From positions 3,891,058 through 3,955,057 of the forward strand of contig NZ_LJIX01000006.1 in assembly GCF_001420595.1 (NCBI RefSeq): a stretch of DNA of 64,000 bases, in the 5' to 3' direction. The stretch comes from Cytobacillus solani. GTDB taxonomy: Bacteria; Bacillota; Bacilli; Bacillales; Cytobacillaceae. Made by a program: the position numbers and the translations under genes. Position 1 is the stretch's first letter, and each line of letters begins with the position of its first letter. Under the pieces are notes generated by a model that did not search any database, had not been told where the DNA came from, and saw nothing but the letters and a program-made list of their open reading frames with translations. Shown in pieces: positions 53,496 to 62,428 of the stretch.

Positions 53496-54973
53496 AATTC
53501 CTTCAAATACTGCCGAAGCTCTCTACGTAAAATTTTCTTAGCAGCATTTCTTGGGATTTGATCGATGATGTATAATTGTTTTGGTACTTTATATTTTGCT
53601 AATTTCTGCAGGCAAAACGTGGAAATCTTATCTTTATCTATCTCTGTTTTTGTTGTTAGGAAAGCTATAGGGACTTCCCCCCAGTTTTCATCTTCCACGC
53701 CTATTACACCTGCATCCACTATGTCTGGATGGGAAGTAAGCACACCTTCAACTTCAGCAGGATATACATTTTCTCCGCCTGAAATAATTAAATCGGAACG
53801 GCGATCCAGAACATACAAGAATCCATCTTCATCTAAATATCCAATATCTCCAGTTGAAAACCAGCCATTAACGATTTTTTCAGATGACTCTTCCTCCCGA
53901 TTCAAATACCCTATCGTTACATTTGGTCCTTTAACTATAATTTCGCCTGCTGTTTTACCCCTTGCTTCTTCCCCATTTGGATCCATAATTTTTAATTGAG
54001 AGGGAAAGAGGGGTTTCCCTGCAGAGCCTAATTTACTTAAGCTATACTCTGGTGAAAGCGTCACGATTTGAGAGGCGGTCTCTGTCATACCATACGTCTG
54101 GAATACTGGTATTCCCTTCACCATACAGTTTTCAAGTAATGTTTTGGATGCCGGTCCGCCTCCTAATAGCATACAGCGAAATTCTTCGGGCAATTTGTTA
54201 TCTCCTAGCTCTGCCTCGATACGAATAAGCATCGTGCTCACAACAGACATAATCGTTACTTTTTCATTTTGAATCGCTTTAATAATTTCTTTTTCATTGA
54301 ATGTATCCTGAATCACCATTCTCATGCCATAGACGATGCTCCGAATAAGAATCGAATACCCGCTAATATGAAACATTGGAACAACACATAGCCAACAGTC
54401 TTTTTCAGAAAGTCCAAGGTTAAGGGCAGAACCAACCGCGCTCCACCAATGATTTCCGTATGTTTGCAGCACGCCCTTTGGATGTCCTGTCGTTCCAGAT
54501 GTATACATAACTGTACACACATCATCAAGGTTGATTTCCTCTGTAATAATTGGTTCAATAAAATCTGCTGAAAACAGCTCTTCTTTTGAAGTAACTGTCA
54601 ACTCTGGCAATGCTTTATATATTTCTTCGTACTTGCAGGCAAAGGCTGTCTCCGTTATTAAAACGACTGCCTTTGAATCGGTTAATTGCCAGGCTATTTC
54701 TTCAGCTGTTAACCGATTATTTAAAATAACTGCTTTGATATCAAGCAACTGAAATGCTAAATATATAAATGCTGTCTCCGCATGATTACTTAGTAAAACA
54801 CCAGCATAATCACCCTTTGTTAAGCCAAGGTGGATTAATTGACCGGCAATCTGATAAGATTTCTCATACACTTCTTTAAAAGAGTATGTTTCGTTCTTAA
54901 ACTGAATAGCAGGCCTGTCAGGTGTGAGGAAGGCTCTCTTTAATAAAAGATTTGGCATCACTTGATTTGCCAT
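53474..54973 (-). CDS. menE: o-Succinylbenzoate--CoA ligase MenE
   Basis: The 499-residue acyl-CoA ligase activates o-succinylbenzoate for naphthoate ring formation. It has the AMP-binding P-loop MYTSGTTGHPKG, YGMTETAS, and the late GWFSTGDIGYLDEDG; the C-terminal lysine region is RNAAKKILRREL. It follows menB after a repeat array of about 400 bp that also holds the menB terminator. Confidence 0.95.
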   Translation of the reverse strand: MANQVMPNLLLKRAFLTPDRPAIQFKNETYSFKEVYEKSYQIAGQLIHLGLTKGDYAGVLLSNHAETAFIYLAFQLLDIKAVILNNRLTAEEIAWQLTDSKAVVLITETAFACKYEEIYKALPELTVTSKEELFSADFIEPIITEEINLDDVCTVMYTSGTTGHPKGVLQTYGNHWWSAVGSALNLGLSEKDCWLCVVPMFHISGYSILIRSIVYGMRMVIQDTFNEKEIIKAIQNEKVTIMSVVSTMLIRIEAELGDNKLPEEFRCMLLGGGPASKTLLENCMVKGIPVFQTYGMTETASQIVTLSPEYSLSKLGSAGKPLFPSQLKIMDPNGEEARGKTAGEIIVKGPNVTIGYLNREEESSEKIVNGWFSTGDIGYLDEDGFLYVLDRRSDLIISGGENVYPAEVEGVLTSHPDIVDAGVIGVEDENWGEVPIAFLTTKTEIDKDKISTFCLQKLAKYKVPKQLYIIDQIPRNAAKKILRRELRQYLKELKRQDCN

Positions 54974-55074
54974 TTGTACACCTCATTCTTGAAATCCAAT
55001 ATATACTGCAAAAAACTGCTTTATTTTGCAAATCCTATCTGCATTTTTGCAAAATTACGTAACTACTTTTTCCG

Positions 55075-55260
55075 ATTTTTTACTTTTTGGGGTTCCAAAA
55101 TGATTTTACGGGACCGCTTTTTCTAGTTTTTTACTTTTCCAGGTTCCTAAATAATTTTATGCGACCACTTTTTCTAGTTTTTTACTTTTCCAGGTTCCTA
55201 AATAATTTTATGCGACCGCTTTTCTAGTTTTTTACTTTTTGGGGTTCCAAAATAATCAAA
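55075..55260. repeat. Tandem repeat array C, period 50-51 bp, about 3.7 units
   Basis: TACTTTT recurs at 55081, 55132, 55183 and 55233 (51, 51, 50 bp). A unit runs TACTTTTCCAGGTTCC, TAAATAATTTTATGCGACC, then a CTTTTTCTAGTTTTT tract; the first and last units carry TTGGGG instead of TCCAGG. It fills the menB-menE gap of 396 bp with the terminator at 55317-55348. Confidence 0.9.
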
Positions 55261-55316
55261 TCCCGTCTGCATTTTTACAAATAAGCATTTTTATGTCTAA
55301 AAGGTCGTATCTAGAT

Positions 55317-55348
55317 AAAAACAGCCTGATGGCATAACCATCAAGCTG
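55317..55348 (-). terminator. Terminator after menB
   Basis: The minus strand forms CAGCTTGATGG / CCATCAGGCTG with a 5-nt loop, then T5. It would separate menE from the menFDHB transcript at least in part. Confidence 0.85.
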
Positions 55349-55369
55349 CAATAAAGTTTTATTTTTTCA

Positions 55370-56191
55370 TTAAGGGAAACGTGGGAATTGACCAAAATCG
55401 GGCTTGCGCTTCTCTTTGAATGCATCGCGGCCTTCTTTTGCTTCATCTGTAGTATAGTAAAGTAATGTAGCATCTCCAGCAAATTGCTGAATGCCTGCAA
55501 GTCCATCTGTATCCGCATTAAATGCAGCTTTTAAGAAGCGAAGAGCAGTTGGGCTTTTTTCAAGCATTTCTTCACACCATTTAATTGTTTCTTCCTCGAC
55601 TTGGTCAAGAGGAACAACAGTGTTTACCAGACCCATATCTAATGCTTCCTGTGCATTATACTGACGGCATAAGTACCAAATTTCACGAGCTTTTTTATGA
55701 CCAACAATTCTAGCTAAATAACCGGAACCATAGCCTGCATCAAAGCTGCCAACTTTTGGCCCTGTTTGGCCAAATACAGCATTATCTGCAGCAATTGTTA
55801 AATCACAAACGATATGTAATACATGTCCTCCACCTATCGCATACCCTTTAACCATTGCAACAACTGGTTTTGGAATTACACGAATTAAACGCTGTAAATC
55901 AAGGACATTCAAGCGAGGGATTTGGTCATCACCCACATATCCACCATGTCCACGAACAGACTGGTCTCCACCTGAACAAAATGCGCGGTCTCCTGCACCC
56001 GTTAAGATGATAACTCCAACATTTGCATCATCACGTGCATAAGCAAATGCATCAATCAATTCCATAACGGTTCTTGGTGTGAACGCATTATGTTTTTCAG
56101 GACGATTGATTGTTATCTTTGCAATCCCATTGTATGTTTCATAAATAATTTCTTCATACTGTTTTCCCGCAATCCATTCTACTGCTGACAT
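55370..56191 (-). CDS. menB: 1,4-Dihydroxy-2-naphthoyl-CoA synthase MenB (internal start)
   Basis: Starting at the ATG 56189-56191 with AAAGGAGG eight bases upstream, this 273-residue crotonase matches MenB of B. subtilis closely ([41 protein letters not shown], ending FGQFPRFP). MenB converts o-succinylbenzoyl-CoA to DHNA-CoA. It is the downstream domain of the longer menH-menB frame, in the same reading frame. Confidence 0.95.
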   Translation of the reverse strand: MSAVEWIAGKQYEEIIYETYNGIAKITINRPEKHNAFTPRTVMELIDAFAYARDDANVGVIILTGAGDRAFCSGGDQSVRGHGGYVGDDQIPRLNVLDLQRLIRVIPKPVVAMVKGYAIGGGHVLHIVCDLTIAADNAVFGQTGPKVGSFDAGYGSGYLARIVGHKKAREIWYLCRQYNAQEALDMGLVNTVVPLDQVEEETIKWCEEMLEKSPTALRFLKAAFNADTDGLAGIQQFAGDATLLYYTTDEAKEGRDAFKEKRKPDFGQFPRFP

Positions 56192-57100
56192 AACTGAATC
56201 CTCCTTTGTATGTATATCTTCCCTCATTAAAAAGGGGCTTAAAGCCTGTCCTTTTTCATTCGACAAGAATTCACTTACTATTGTACCAAATATTTTTGGT
56301 TTCTCCACATGTATTGCATGGCCACACTCAGAAATCGTTATTCTGCGCGCATTCTTCATGATTCCTTGCATCCTATCAGCAATCTGACAAAATTTTTCAT
56401 CTAGATTTCCTGTAAGCAAAAGAACAGGCATGGAAAGCTCATCTAACTGATTCCACCACGAAGGCTGAGAACCCGTTCCCATTCCTTTAAGGCTGTTAAC
56501 TATTCCAATCTGAGAATTTGTTAGACGCTGATTACGGATTTCTTCTTGAATATTTTCTGCTAATCTTTTTTGAGTGCCAAACAGAGGAATGTTCTCCCAA
56601 TAGTCAATAAAGGAAGGGATACCCTCCTCCAGAATTCGTATCGCAAGCTTCTCATCTTGGATTCGCCTTGCTGCCCGCTGCTCCTCTTCTTCAAGACCAG
56701 GAGAAGCGCTCTCTAGAATTAACTTTTCTACTCTATTTGGGTATTTAAGCGCAAACGTTAACGCAAGTCTGCCTCCCATTGAATAGCCTAAAATATTGGT
56801 TTGTTCAATCCCCATTTGTTCAAAGATCAAATCAATATCCCTTGCTGCTGATTCGATCGTATATCTAGAAACATCCTCAGGAGCATCTGTTTTCCCATGA
56901 CCTACAATATCAATGGCAAATACATTCGTGATCCCCTCAAAATGAGGCTTTAGTTTTCTCCAAGAGCTTGCATTCCCTGTAAAACCATGCAGCAAAACTA
57001 AAGGTTTATTCCCAATAGATACTGTTTCTCTTTGATTATGAGCGGTCTCCCATACGTCTACATAATAGGTAAGTCCATCAATGTCAAAATTCATCAGCAT
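55370..57100 (-). CDS. menHB: MenH-MenB in-frame fusion: SHCHC synthase joined to naphthoate synthase
   Basis: A single open frame of 576 codons covers both enzymes. Residues 1-280 are the alpha/beta hydrolase MenH ([10 protein letters not shown], nucleophile Ser107 in GYSMGG, late His in [12 protein letters not shown]), which makes SHCHC. Residues 304-576 are MenB, the crotonase that closes the ring. The linker (about 281-303) contains no stop codon. An internal AAAGGAGG site and ATG give MenB on its own, so two products are likely. The start overlaps the menD stop. A sequencing error removing a stop is the main alternative. Confidence 0.85.
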   Translation of the reverse strand: MLMNFDIDGLTYYVDVWETAHNQRETVSIGNKPLVLLHGFTGNASSWRKLKPHFEGITNVFAIDIVGHGKTDAPEDVSRYTIESAARDIDLIFEQMGIEQTNILGYSMGGRLALTFALKYPNRVEKLILESASPGLEEEEQRAARRIQDEKLAIRILEEGIPSFIDYWENIPLFGTQKRLAENIQEEIRNQRLTNSQIGIVNSLKGMGTGSQPSWWNQLDELSMPVLLLTGNLDEKFCQIADRMQGIMKNARRITISECGHAIHVEKPKIFGTIVSEFLSNEKGQALSPFLMREDIHTKEDSVMSAVEWIAGKQYEEIIYETYNGIAKITINRPEKHNAFTPRTVMELIDAFAYARDDANVGVIILTGAGDRAFCSGGDQSVRGHGGYVGDDQIPRLNVLDLQRLIRVIPKPVVAMVKGYAIGGGHVLHIVCDLTIAADNAVFGQTGPKVGSFDAGYGSGYLARIVGHKKAREIWYLCRQYNAQEALDMGLVNTVVPLDQVEEETIKWCEEMLEKSPTALRFLKAAFNADTDGLAGIQQFAGDATLLYYTTDEAKEGRDAFKEKRKPDFGQFPRFP

Positions 57101-58839
57101 TTGTCATCCAGTAATCGACCTATTTCCCGGGAAACCGCATCCCATAATTCGCGATGCTCCAAGATATTCCGGTCTCTATTTGTGGTAATCTCCGTCACTC
57201 TTAAACCAGACACTTCTGATTGAAGGACAGTTGTAAAATGTGTCCAATTAGAAATCAACTCATACTGTCCCCCGTACATTTTTACTACATGCTCAAATTG
57301 CAAATCTAATGGAGTGCCAAACAATTTTTCAAAGTTCTTTGGATGGCTTGCTTGTGGCAGAAATGAAAAAATTCCTCCCCCATTATTATTAATTAATAGA
57401 ATATGAATATTGATGCCAAACTGCTTCGCAGCAATTAACCCATTTAAATCATGGAAAAAGGTTAAGTCCCCTAGAACTAAATAAAGTGGCTGTGAACAGG
57501 TTCCTGCCCCTAAAGCCGTTGAAATAACCCCATCAATGCCATTTGCTCCTCGATTCGCCATGATTCGAATCGACTTGTTATTAAAATGGAAAAAGGTGTC
57601 TAAATCACGTATAGGCATGCTATTGCCAACAAATAATGTTGCTCCATCAGGAAGCTTTTCAGCTAATTGATAGAATAGCTTGCCTTCACTTAATACGTCC
57701 AGCTCGCTGATGGCTGCTAATTCACGGCGTGTTAATTGATTAATTTCTTCCCACTGTGCAAAATAGCTAGTATCTTCCACTGGACTAATAAAAGTGCTGA
57801 CCGATTTACAAAACAATGATTCTTCACTATAGATCATCTCAGAGGATACCATGCCAGGATCACGCCATCCGCCGCCGCCATCAACTACAAACTGCCGGAC
57901 ATCATGATTTTCTTTAAGGAAAATGGTTAACGGCTTAGATACTGGCATAGCACCAAACCTGATGATGAGATCTGGCTTTAAAACATCCTTTGCATCCTCA
58001 TTTTTTAAAAATGTATCATATGTATCAATAATATATGTTCCGTCATGTTTTCCACTTCTCAATTGAGAAAGTGGATCTGCAAGAATAGGATACTGCAGCT
58101 TCTTAGCAAGACTTGTTACAGCTTCAGCAAACCCATCAGACTCAAGCGATCCACAAACAATCATACCTTTTTTGTATGTGCTGATACTTTCAGCTATTTC
58201 CTTGTATTGCTCATTACTTAAAGTCAATTCACCAGACTGAATCTTCACATACCCGTTAGAACGCTCACGTGGTTCAAATAAATCTTCTCGGTCCAATTGT
58301 GGAATTAATGGTTCTCTAAACGGAAAATTCAAGTGAACAGGTCCCGCTGGGGCTCGAAGGGCAGTACTTGCTGCTCTCGCACAAACTGTACGCGCATACC
58401 GAGTAATTTCTGTAGAATTTTCCGGCAATGCCATCTCTACAAACCATTTAACATGGTTGCCATATAAATGAATTTGGTCAATTGCTTGTGGAGCTCCTAC
58501 ATCCCTTAATTCATGCGGACGATCCGCAGTCATAACGATTAATGGAACCCTTGCTATATTCGCCTCTACAATTGCTGGAAAATAGTTAGCAGCAGCTGTG
58601 CCTGATGTACATAAAATAGCTACTGGCTTTTTGGAAGCCTTTGCGATACCTAATGCAAAAAAGGCAGCGGAACGTTCGTCTACATGAACATGTACACGAA
58701 GTTCAGGATGTTCTGCCATTACCATTGCCATCGGGGTAGACCTAGAACCAGGGCTTACAACTACGTCCTCTACCCCATTCTTATATAATTCGGATACAAA
58801 TGCTGCAATATAAGAGGTTAAAGCTTCTTGATGATTCAT
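57094..58839 (-). CDS. menD: SEPHCHC synthase MenD
   Basis: The 581-residue ThDP enzyme joins 2-oxoglutarate and isochorismate. Signatures are [14 protein letters not shown] at the N-terminus, [15 protein letters not shown], and the ThDP/Mg segment [12 protein letters not shown] with [11 protein letters not shown]. It starts at an ATG sharing one base with the menF stop (TAATG) and overlaps menH by seven bases, so translation is coupled. Confidence 0.97.
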   Translation of the reverse strand: MNHQEALTSYIAAFVSELYKNGVEDVVVSPGSRSTPMAMVMAEHPELRVHVHVDERSAAFFALGIAKASKKPVAILCTSGTAAANYFPAIVEANIARVPLIVMTADRPHELRDVGAPQAIDQIHLYGNHVKWFVEMALPENSTEITRYARTVCARAASTALRAPAGPVHLNFPFREPLIPQLDREDLFEPRERSNGYVKIQSGELTLSNEQYKEIAESISTYKKGMIVCGSLESDGFAEAVTSLAKKLQYPILADPLSQLRSGKHDGTYIIDTYDTFLKNEDAKDVLKPDLIIRFGAMPVSKPLTIFLKENHDVRQFVVDGGGGWRDPGMVSSEMIYSEESLFCKSVSTFISPVEDTSYFAQWEEINQLTRRELAAISELDVLSEGKLFYQLAEKLPDGATLFVGNSMPIRDLDTFFHFNNKSIRIMANRGANGIDGVISTALGAGTCSQPLYLVLGDLTFFHDLNGLIAAKQFGINIHILLINNNGGGIFSFLPQASHPKNFEKLFGTPLDLQFEHVVKMYGGQYELISNWTHFTTVLQSEVSGLRVTEITTNRDRNILEHRELWDAVSREIGRLLDDKC

Positions 58840-60242
58840 TAATTACTCCCCCCAAGTGCCGTTAGCATCGGTCGAAATTTAATCTTCGTTTCCACATATT
58901 CACTTTCTGGGTTGGAATCCTCAACAACACCACAGCCTGCAAAGAGCGAAGCCTCGTCTCCTTGAATTAGTCCCGATCTGATCGATACTGCGAATTCCCC
59001 ATTTCCTTTATAGTCCACCCAGCCTAATGGGGCACCATAAAAGCCACGATCCAGTTCCTCCACTTCCCTTATCTTCTCGACTGCCTTCTCTTTCGGCAGT
59101 CCTCCCAAGGCAGGTGTCGGATGCAATCGGTCAACTAATAGAAGCAAGGAAGTATCTTTTTTTGCCTTTCCCGTTACTGGGGTGTAAAGATGCTGAATAT
59201 CTCTCGTTTTCAGCAGTTGAGTCTTACTCGGCATAGTGACTTCTTCACATACCTCTTCCATTGCCGCTTTTATCATCCGTACAACATATTCATGCTCAAT
59301 GATATTTTTCGGATCTGCTAACAATGTATCACCCAATACCCGGTCTTCCTCTTCTGTTTTCCCTCTTGCTATTGAACCTGCAAGACAGGTGGTGAAAAAG
59401 CTTGCCCCACTTTTTTTCACCAGACGTTCAGGCGAAGCACCGATAAAGCAATCCCCATTCGATTCAAATGCAAAAATAAAGCTTTCACGCTGTAGTTTAA
59501 ATAAATTCATCAAAACTTGTTCTAACTGAATGGATTGGCTAAAATGCAATCTTGTTTCTCTTGCAAGGACAACTTTATTTAACTCTCCTTGTTTCAGTTC
59601 ATTTACAACTTCTGCTACGGTATCCTTCCATTTTTCAGGATTGATCTCGTCTTCATTTATGAGTTCATATTTTTCTTGATAAATGTCATCTGCAAGTGCT
59701 GTAAATAGTGTTCTTCTTTCCTTTTGTACAGCCTCTGCAAGAGATAGATCATCATGCTGTGTGCATACAATATTCGTTGTAAAAAAGGTGCGTCCATTTA
59801 TTTCACTGTACATAAATTTTGGAATATGAAAAAGAGAGTCTGAATATTTAGACCACAATCTTGTTTTCTCTTTATACGGATCAAATGAAAATCCTCCGAA
59901 CATTAAAGGACCGATTCCATTCAGTTGAAATGGATTATCGATAATCGCATCCTCAATAAAGTTTTTCCATTCTTCTTCCACAAGAAAAAAGCGGTCAGCC
60001 GCCTGATCCGATTGAATTTGCTTGCATATTCCAAGTCCGATTATAAAAGTTTCATCGGCTGGGTCTTTCCAGAAAAAACGCTCCCCTAAAAAAGGCTCGT
60101 GTCCTGCTGCGAAAAAAGTAAGAGGTTCTATATGATTAATTTCCTGCACTTCACTTACTAAAACTGGTTTAGATAAGGCCTTTGCCCTCTCAATCGCTTT
60201 CAGGATTCCTTCTTTTAGTTCCGTTTCTTGTATCGTAACCAA
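58839..60242 (-). CDS. menF: Isochorismate synthase MenF
   Basis: The 467-residue chorismate-using enzyme has the Mg-binding and catalytic core LAGSIARGKTEEEDR, NIIEHEYVV, HLYTPVTGKAKK, LHPTPALGGLPK and RSGLIQGDEASLFAGCGVVEDSNPESEY. It is the first gene of the leftward men operon. GGAGGGA lies before the ATG. Confidence 0.95.
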   Translation of the reverse strand: MVTIQETELKEGILKAIERAKALSKPVLVSEVQEINHIEPLTFFAAGHEPFLGERFFWKDPADETFIIGLGICKQIQSDQAADRFFLVEEEWKNFIEDAIIDNPFQLNGIGPLMFGGFSFDPYKEKTRLWSKYSDSLFHIPKFMYSEINGRTFFTTNIVCTQHDDLSLAEAVQKERRTLFTALADDIYQEKYELINEDEINPEKWKDTVAEVVNELKQGELNKVVLARETRLHFSQSIQLEQVLMNLFKLQRESFIFAFESNGDCFIGASPERLVKKSGASFFTTCLAGSIARGKTEEEDRVLGDTLLADPKNIIEHEYVVRMIKAAMEEVCEEVTMPSKTQLLKTRDIQHLYTPVTGKAKKDTSLLLLVDRLHPTPALGGLPKEKAVEKIREVEELDRGFYGAPLGWVDYKGNGEFAVSIRSGLIQGDEASLFAGCGVVEDSNPESEYVETKIKFRPMLTALGGSN

Positions 60243-60516
60243 AAAAATCCCTCCAACAACAGCCTATAGCTGTTATCCATCGTCTAAGCTAATTTTAACA
60301 TACACTTCTTATCATTCAAATGTCAATGATCGTACTCACTCGTGACTGTTTTTCTCTTCTATCATAAACCAAAGAATTTGAGCAAAACCAACTATTAAAA
60401 GATAAAAGTTTGCACCATGCATTTTGACAGAAGCAGGAGTTGTTCGATATAATAAATAGGTTTGATAAAGTTAAAATGAGTTGTTACTTAAATATAGATA
60501 ACAAGGGGAGAGTTAG

Positions 60517-61449
60517 ATGCAACCACAGACGCATATGAATGTTCAGCCTTCTAATTCGAAGAAAACCTGGAAGGTTTGGTGGCAGCAAACAAGACCACAC
60601 ACACTAACCGCATCTTTCGTACCTGTCTTGCTTGGAACAGCATTAGCTATGTACGAAACAGATCTTCATTTTGGATTATTTCTGGCGATGTTAATTGCAA
60701 GCTTACTTATTCAAGCTGCAACGAATATGTTTAATGAATACTATGATTATGTAAGAGGACTGGATACGGAAGATTCACACGGAATCGGCGGGGCGATTGT
60801 CCGTGAAGGCATTAAGCCAAAAACCATTCTGAGTGTAGCCCTTTCTCTTTACGGTATCGCTCTACTTTTAGGAATTTATATTTGCAGCAGCAGCAGCTGG
60901 TGGCTTGCGCTTGTTGGCCTCTTCTGTATGCTAATTGGCTATTTATATACGGGTGGTCCAATGCCAATCGCTCATACGCCTTTTGGGGAAATCGTATCTG
61001 GGTTCTTTATGGGAATGATCATAATCCTGATTTCATTCTTTATTCAAACTGGTACCGTGACTTCTACAAGCGTTTTAGTGTCAATTCCAATTTTTATTCT
61101 AGTTGGAGCCATAATGCTTTCTAATAATATCCGTGATTTAGATGGTGACAAGGAATTTGGCCGGAAAACACTAGCTATTTTAATCGGCAGAAAAGCGGCT
61201 ATTAAATTACTTGCTGGAATGTTTATTGTTTCCTATGCATGGGTTTTCATCCTAATTGCGTTAAATATTATCTCTCCATGGCTTGCTATCGTTGTACTAA
61301 GTGCACCGAAAGCGATTAAAGCGACAAAGGGATTTATCGGAAAAACAATTCCGATTCAAATGATGCCTGCCATGAAAGCAACTGCACAAACAAATACGAT
61401 CTTCGGATTCTTATTATCCATTGGTCTTTTTATTGGTTATTTCATCTAA
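60517..61449 (+). CDS. menA: 1,4-Dihydroxy-2-naphthoate polyprenyltransferase MenA
   Basis: The 310-residue UbiA-family membrane enzyme attaches the isoprenoid tail to DHNA. It has eight to nine membrane helices and the Asp-rich motifs NEYYDYVRGLDTED and NNIRDLDGDKEFGRKT. It is divergent from menF. GGGGAG precedes the ATG. Together with MenFDHBE this gives most of menaquinone synthesis, the quinone feeding NrfH. Confidence 0.95.
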   Translation: MQPQTHMNVQPSNSKKTWKVWWQQTRPHTLTASFVPVLLGTALAMYETDLHFGLFLAMLIASLLIQAATNMFNEYYDYVRGLDTEDSHGIGGAIVREGIKPKTILSVALSLYGIALLLGIYICSSSSWWLALVGLFCMLIGYLYTGGPMPIAHTPFGEIVSGFFMGMIIILISFFIQTGTVTSTSVLVSIPIFILVGAIMLSNNIRDLDGDKEFGRKTLAILIGRKAAIKLLAGMFIVSYAWVFILIALNIISPWLAIVVLSAPKAIKATKGFIGKTIPIQMMPAMKATAQTNTIFGFLLSIGLFIGYFI

Positions 61450-61460
61450 AAAAACACGAA

Positions 61461-61490
61461 AGCCTTTGCCTTCAGGCAAAGGCTTTTTTC
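61461..61490 (+). terminator. Terminator of menA
   Basis: Stem AGCCTTTGCC / GGCAAAGGCT with a TTCA loop and T6 tail. Confidence 0.92.
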
Positions 61491-61594
61491 TTTCCGTCAT
61501 GATTTTACCATTAACGCTCATACTAAACCTTATACGCCACTTTCATCCTGTAAGGGCGTAAATTTCTTTTAAAGCCTATCAGGAGGATCAATAT

Positions 61595-62428
61595 ATGGCC
61601 GTAAAGCGCAATATTTTCTGTCATACCGAATACAGTACCCTTCAAAAAGTTGTCTTATGTGAACCAACCTATATGTCCATAAATGATCCTAACCATAAGG
61701 TATTTAAAAATGTATCAATCAATATTGATCTTGCCATAAAACAGCATAAACATTTTGTTAGTGCTCTAGAAAGCCACGGTGTAGATGTAATTCTTCTTCC
61801 GCCAGACAAAAAATTTCCAGATCAAGTGTTCACTCGTGATATTGGTTTTACGATCGGCGATACGATCTATGTTACCGAAATACAAACCTATCATCGTCAA
61901 AACGAAGAAACCCTGCTTAAACAACGGTTGGATTTGGAAAATATCCCCTTTCAACAACTAATTGGCTGCAACATCGAAGGCGGTGATGTTATCATCGACA
62001 GAGAAACAGTCTATGTTGGAATCAGTACACGGACGGATATGCAGGCCGTCAATCATATGCAAGAAATTTTGCCCCACCATGAAGTCATTCCTGTTCCTTT
62101 TAACGATGAATTCCTTCATCTCGATTATGTTTTTAATATATTGTCATCAAAAGAGGCTTTAATCTGTTCAAGTGAAGTGAAAAGTGAACAAGTCAAGCTT
62201 TTAAAATCACGTTACGATTTAATTGAAATGACAAAAGAAGAACTGCTCACCCATTCCGCCAATGTCCTTTCTATTGGCAATAATAAGGTTTTTAGTATGC
62301 CAATAAATAAAAATGTGAATAAAAAGCTCCTATCGAGAGGGTACAAAGTTGTAGAAGTAGATATCTCTGAAATCACTAAATCTGGTGGAGCTTTTCGATG
62401 CTGTACTTTGCCTATTTCTAGAAGTTAA
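61595..62428 (+). CDS. Dimethylargininase / arginine deiminase-family hydrolase
   Basis: The 277-residue amidinotransferase-fold enzyme has FTRDIGF, IEGGDVII, and HLDYVFN with the catalytic His, and a C-terminal SGGAFRCCTLP holding the nucleophile Cys. It belongs to the N-dimethylarginine dimethylaminohydrolase-like branch (B. subtilis YkgA type). Substrate may be methylarginine or arginine; this is not settled. AGGAGGA lies upstream. Its stop overlaps the glgP stop by 4 bp. Confidence 0.85.
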   Translation: MAVKRNIFCHTEYSTLQKVVLCEPTYMSINDPNHKVFKNVSINIDLAIKQHKHFVSALESHGVDVILLPPDKKFPDQVFTRDIGFTIGDTIYVTEIQTYHRQNEETLLKQRLDLENIPFQQLIGCNIEGGDVIIDRETVYVGISTRTDMQAVNHMQEILPHHEVIPVPFNDEFLHLDYVFNILSSKEALICSSEVKSEQVKLLKSRYDLIEMTKEELLTHSANVLSIGNNKVFSMPINKNVNKKLLSRGYKVVEVDISEITKSGGAFRCCTLPISRS

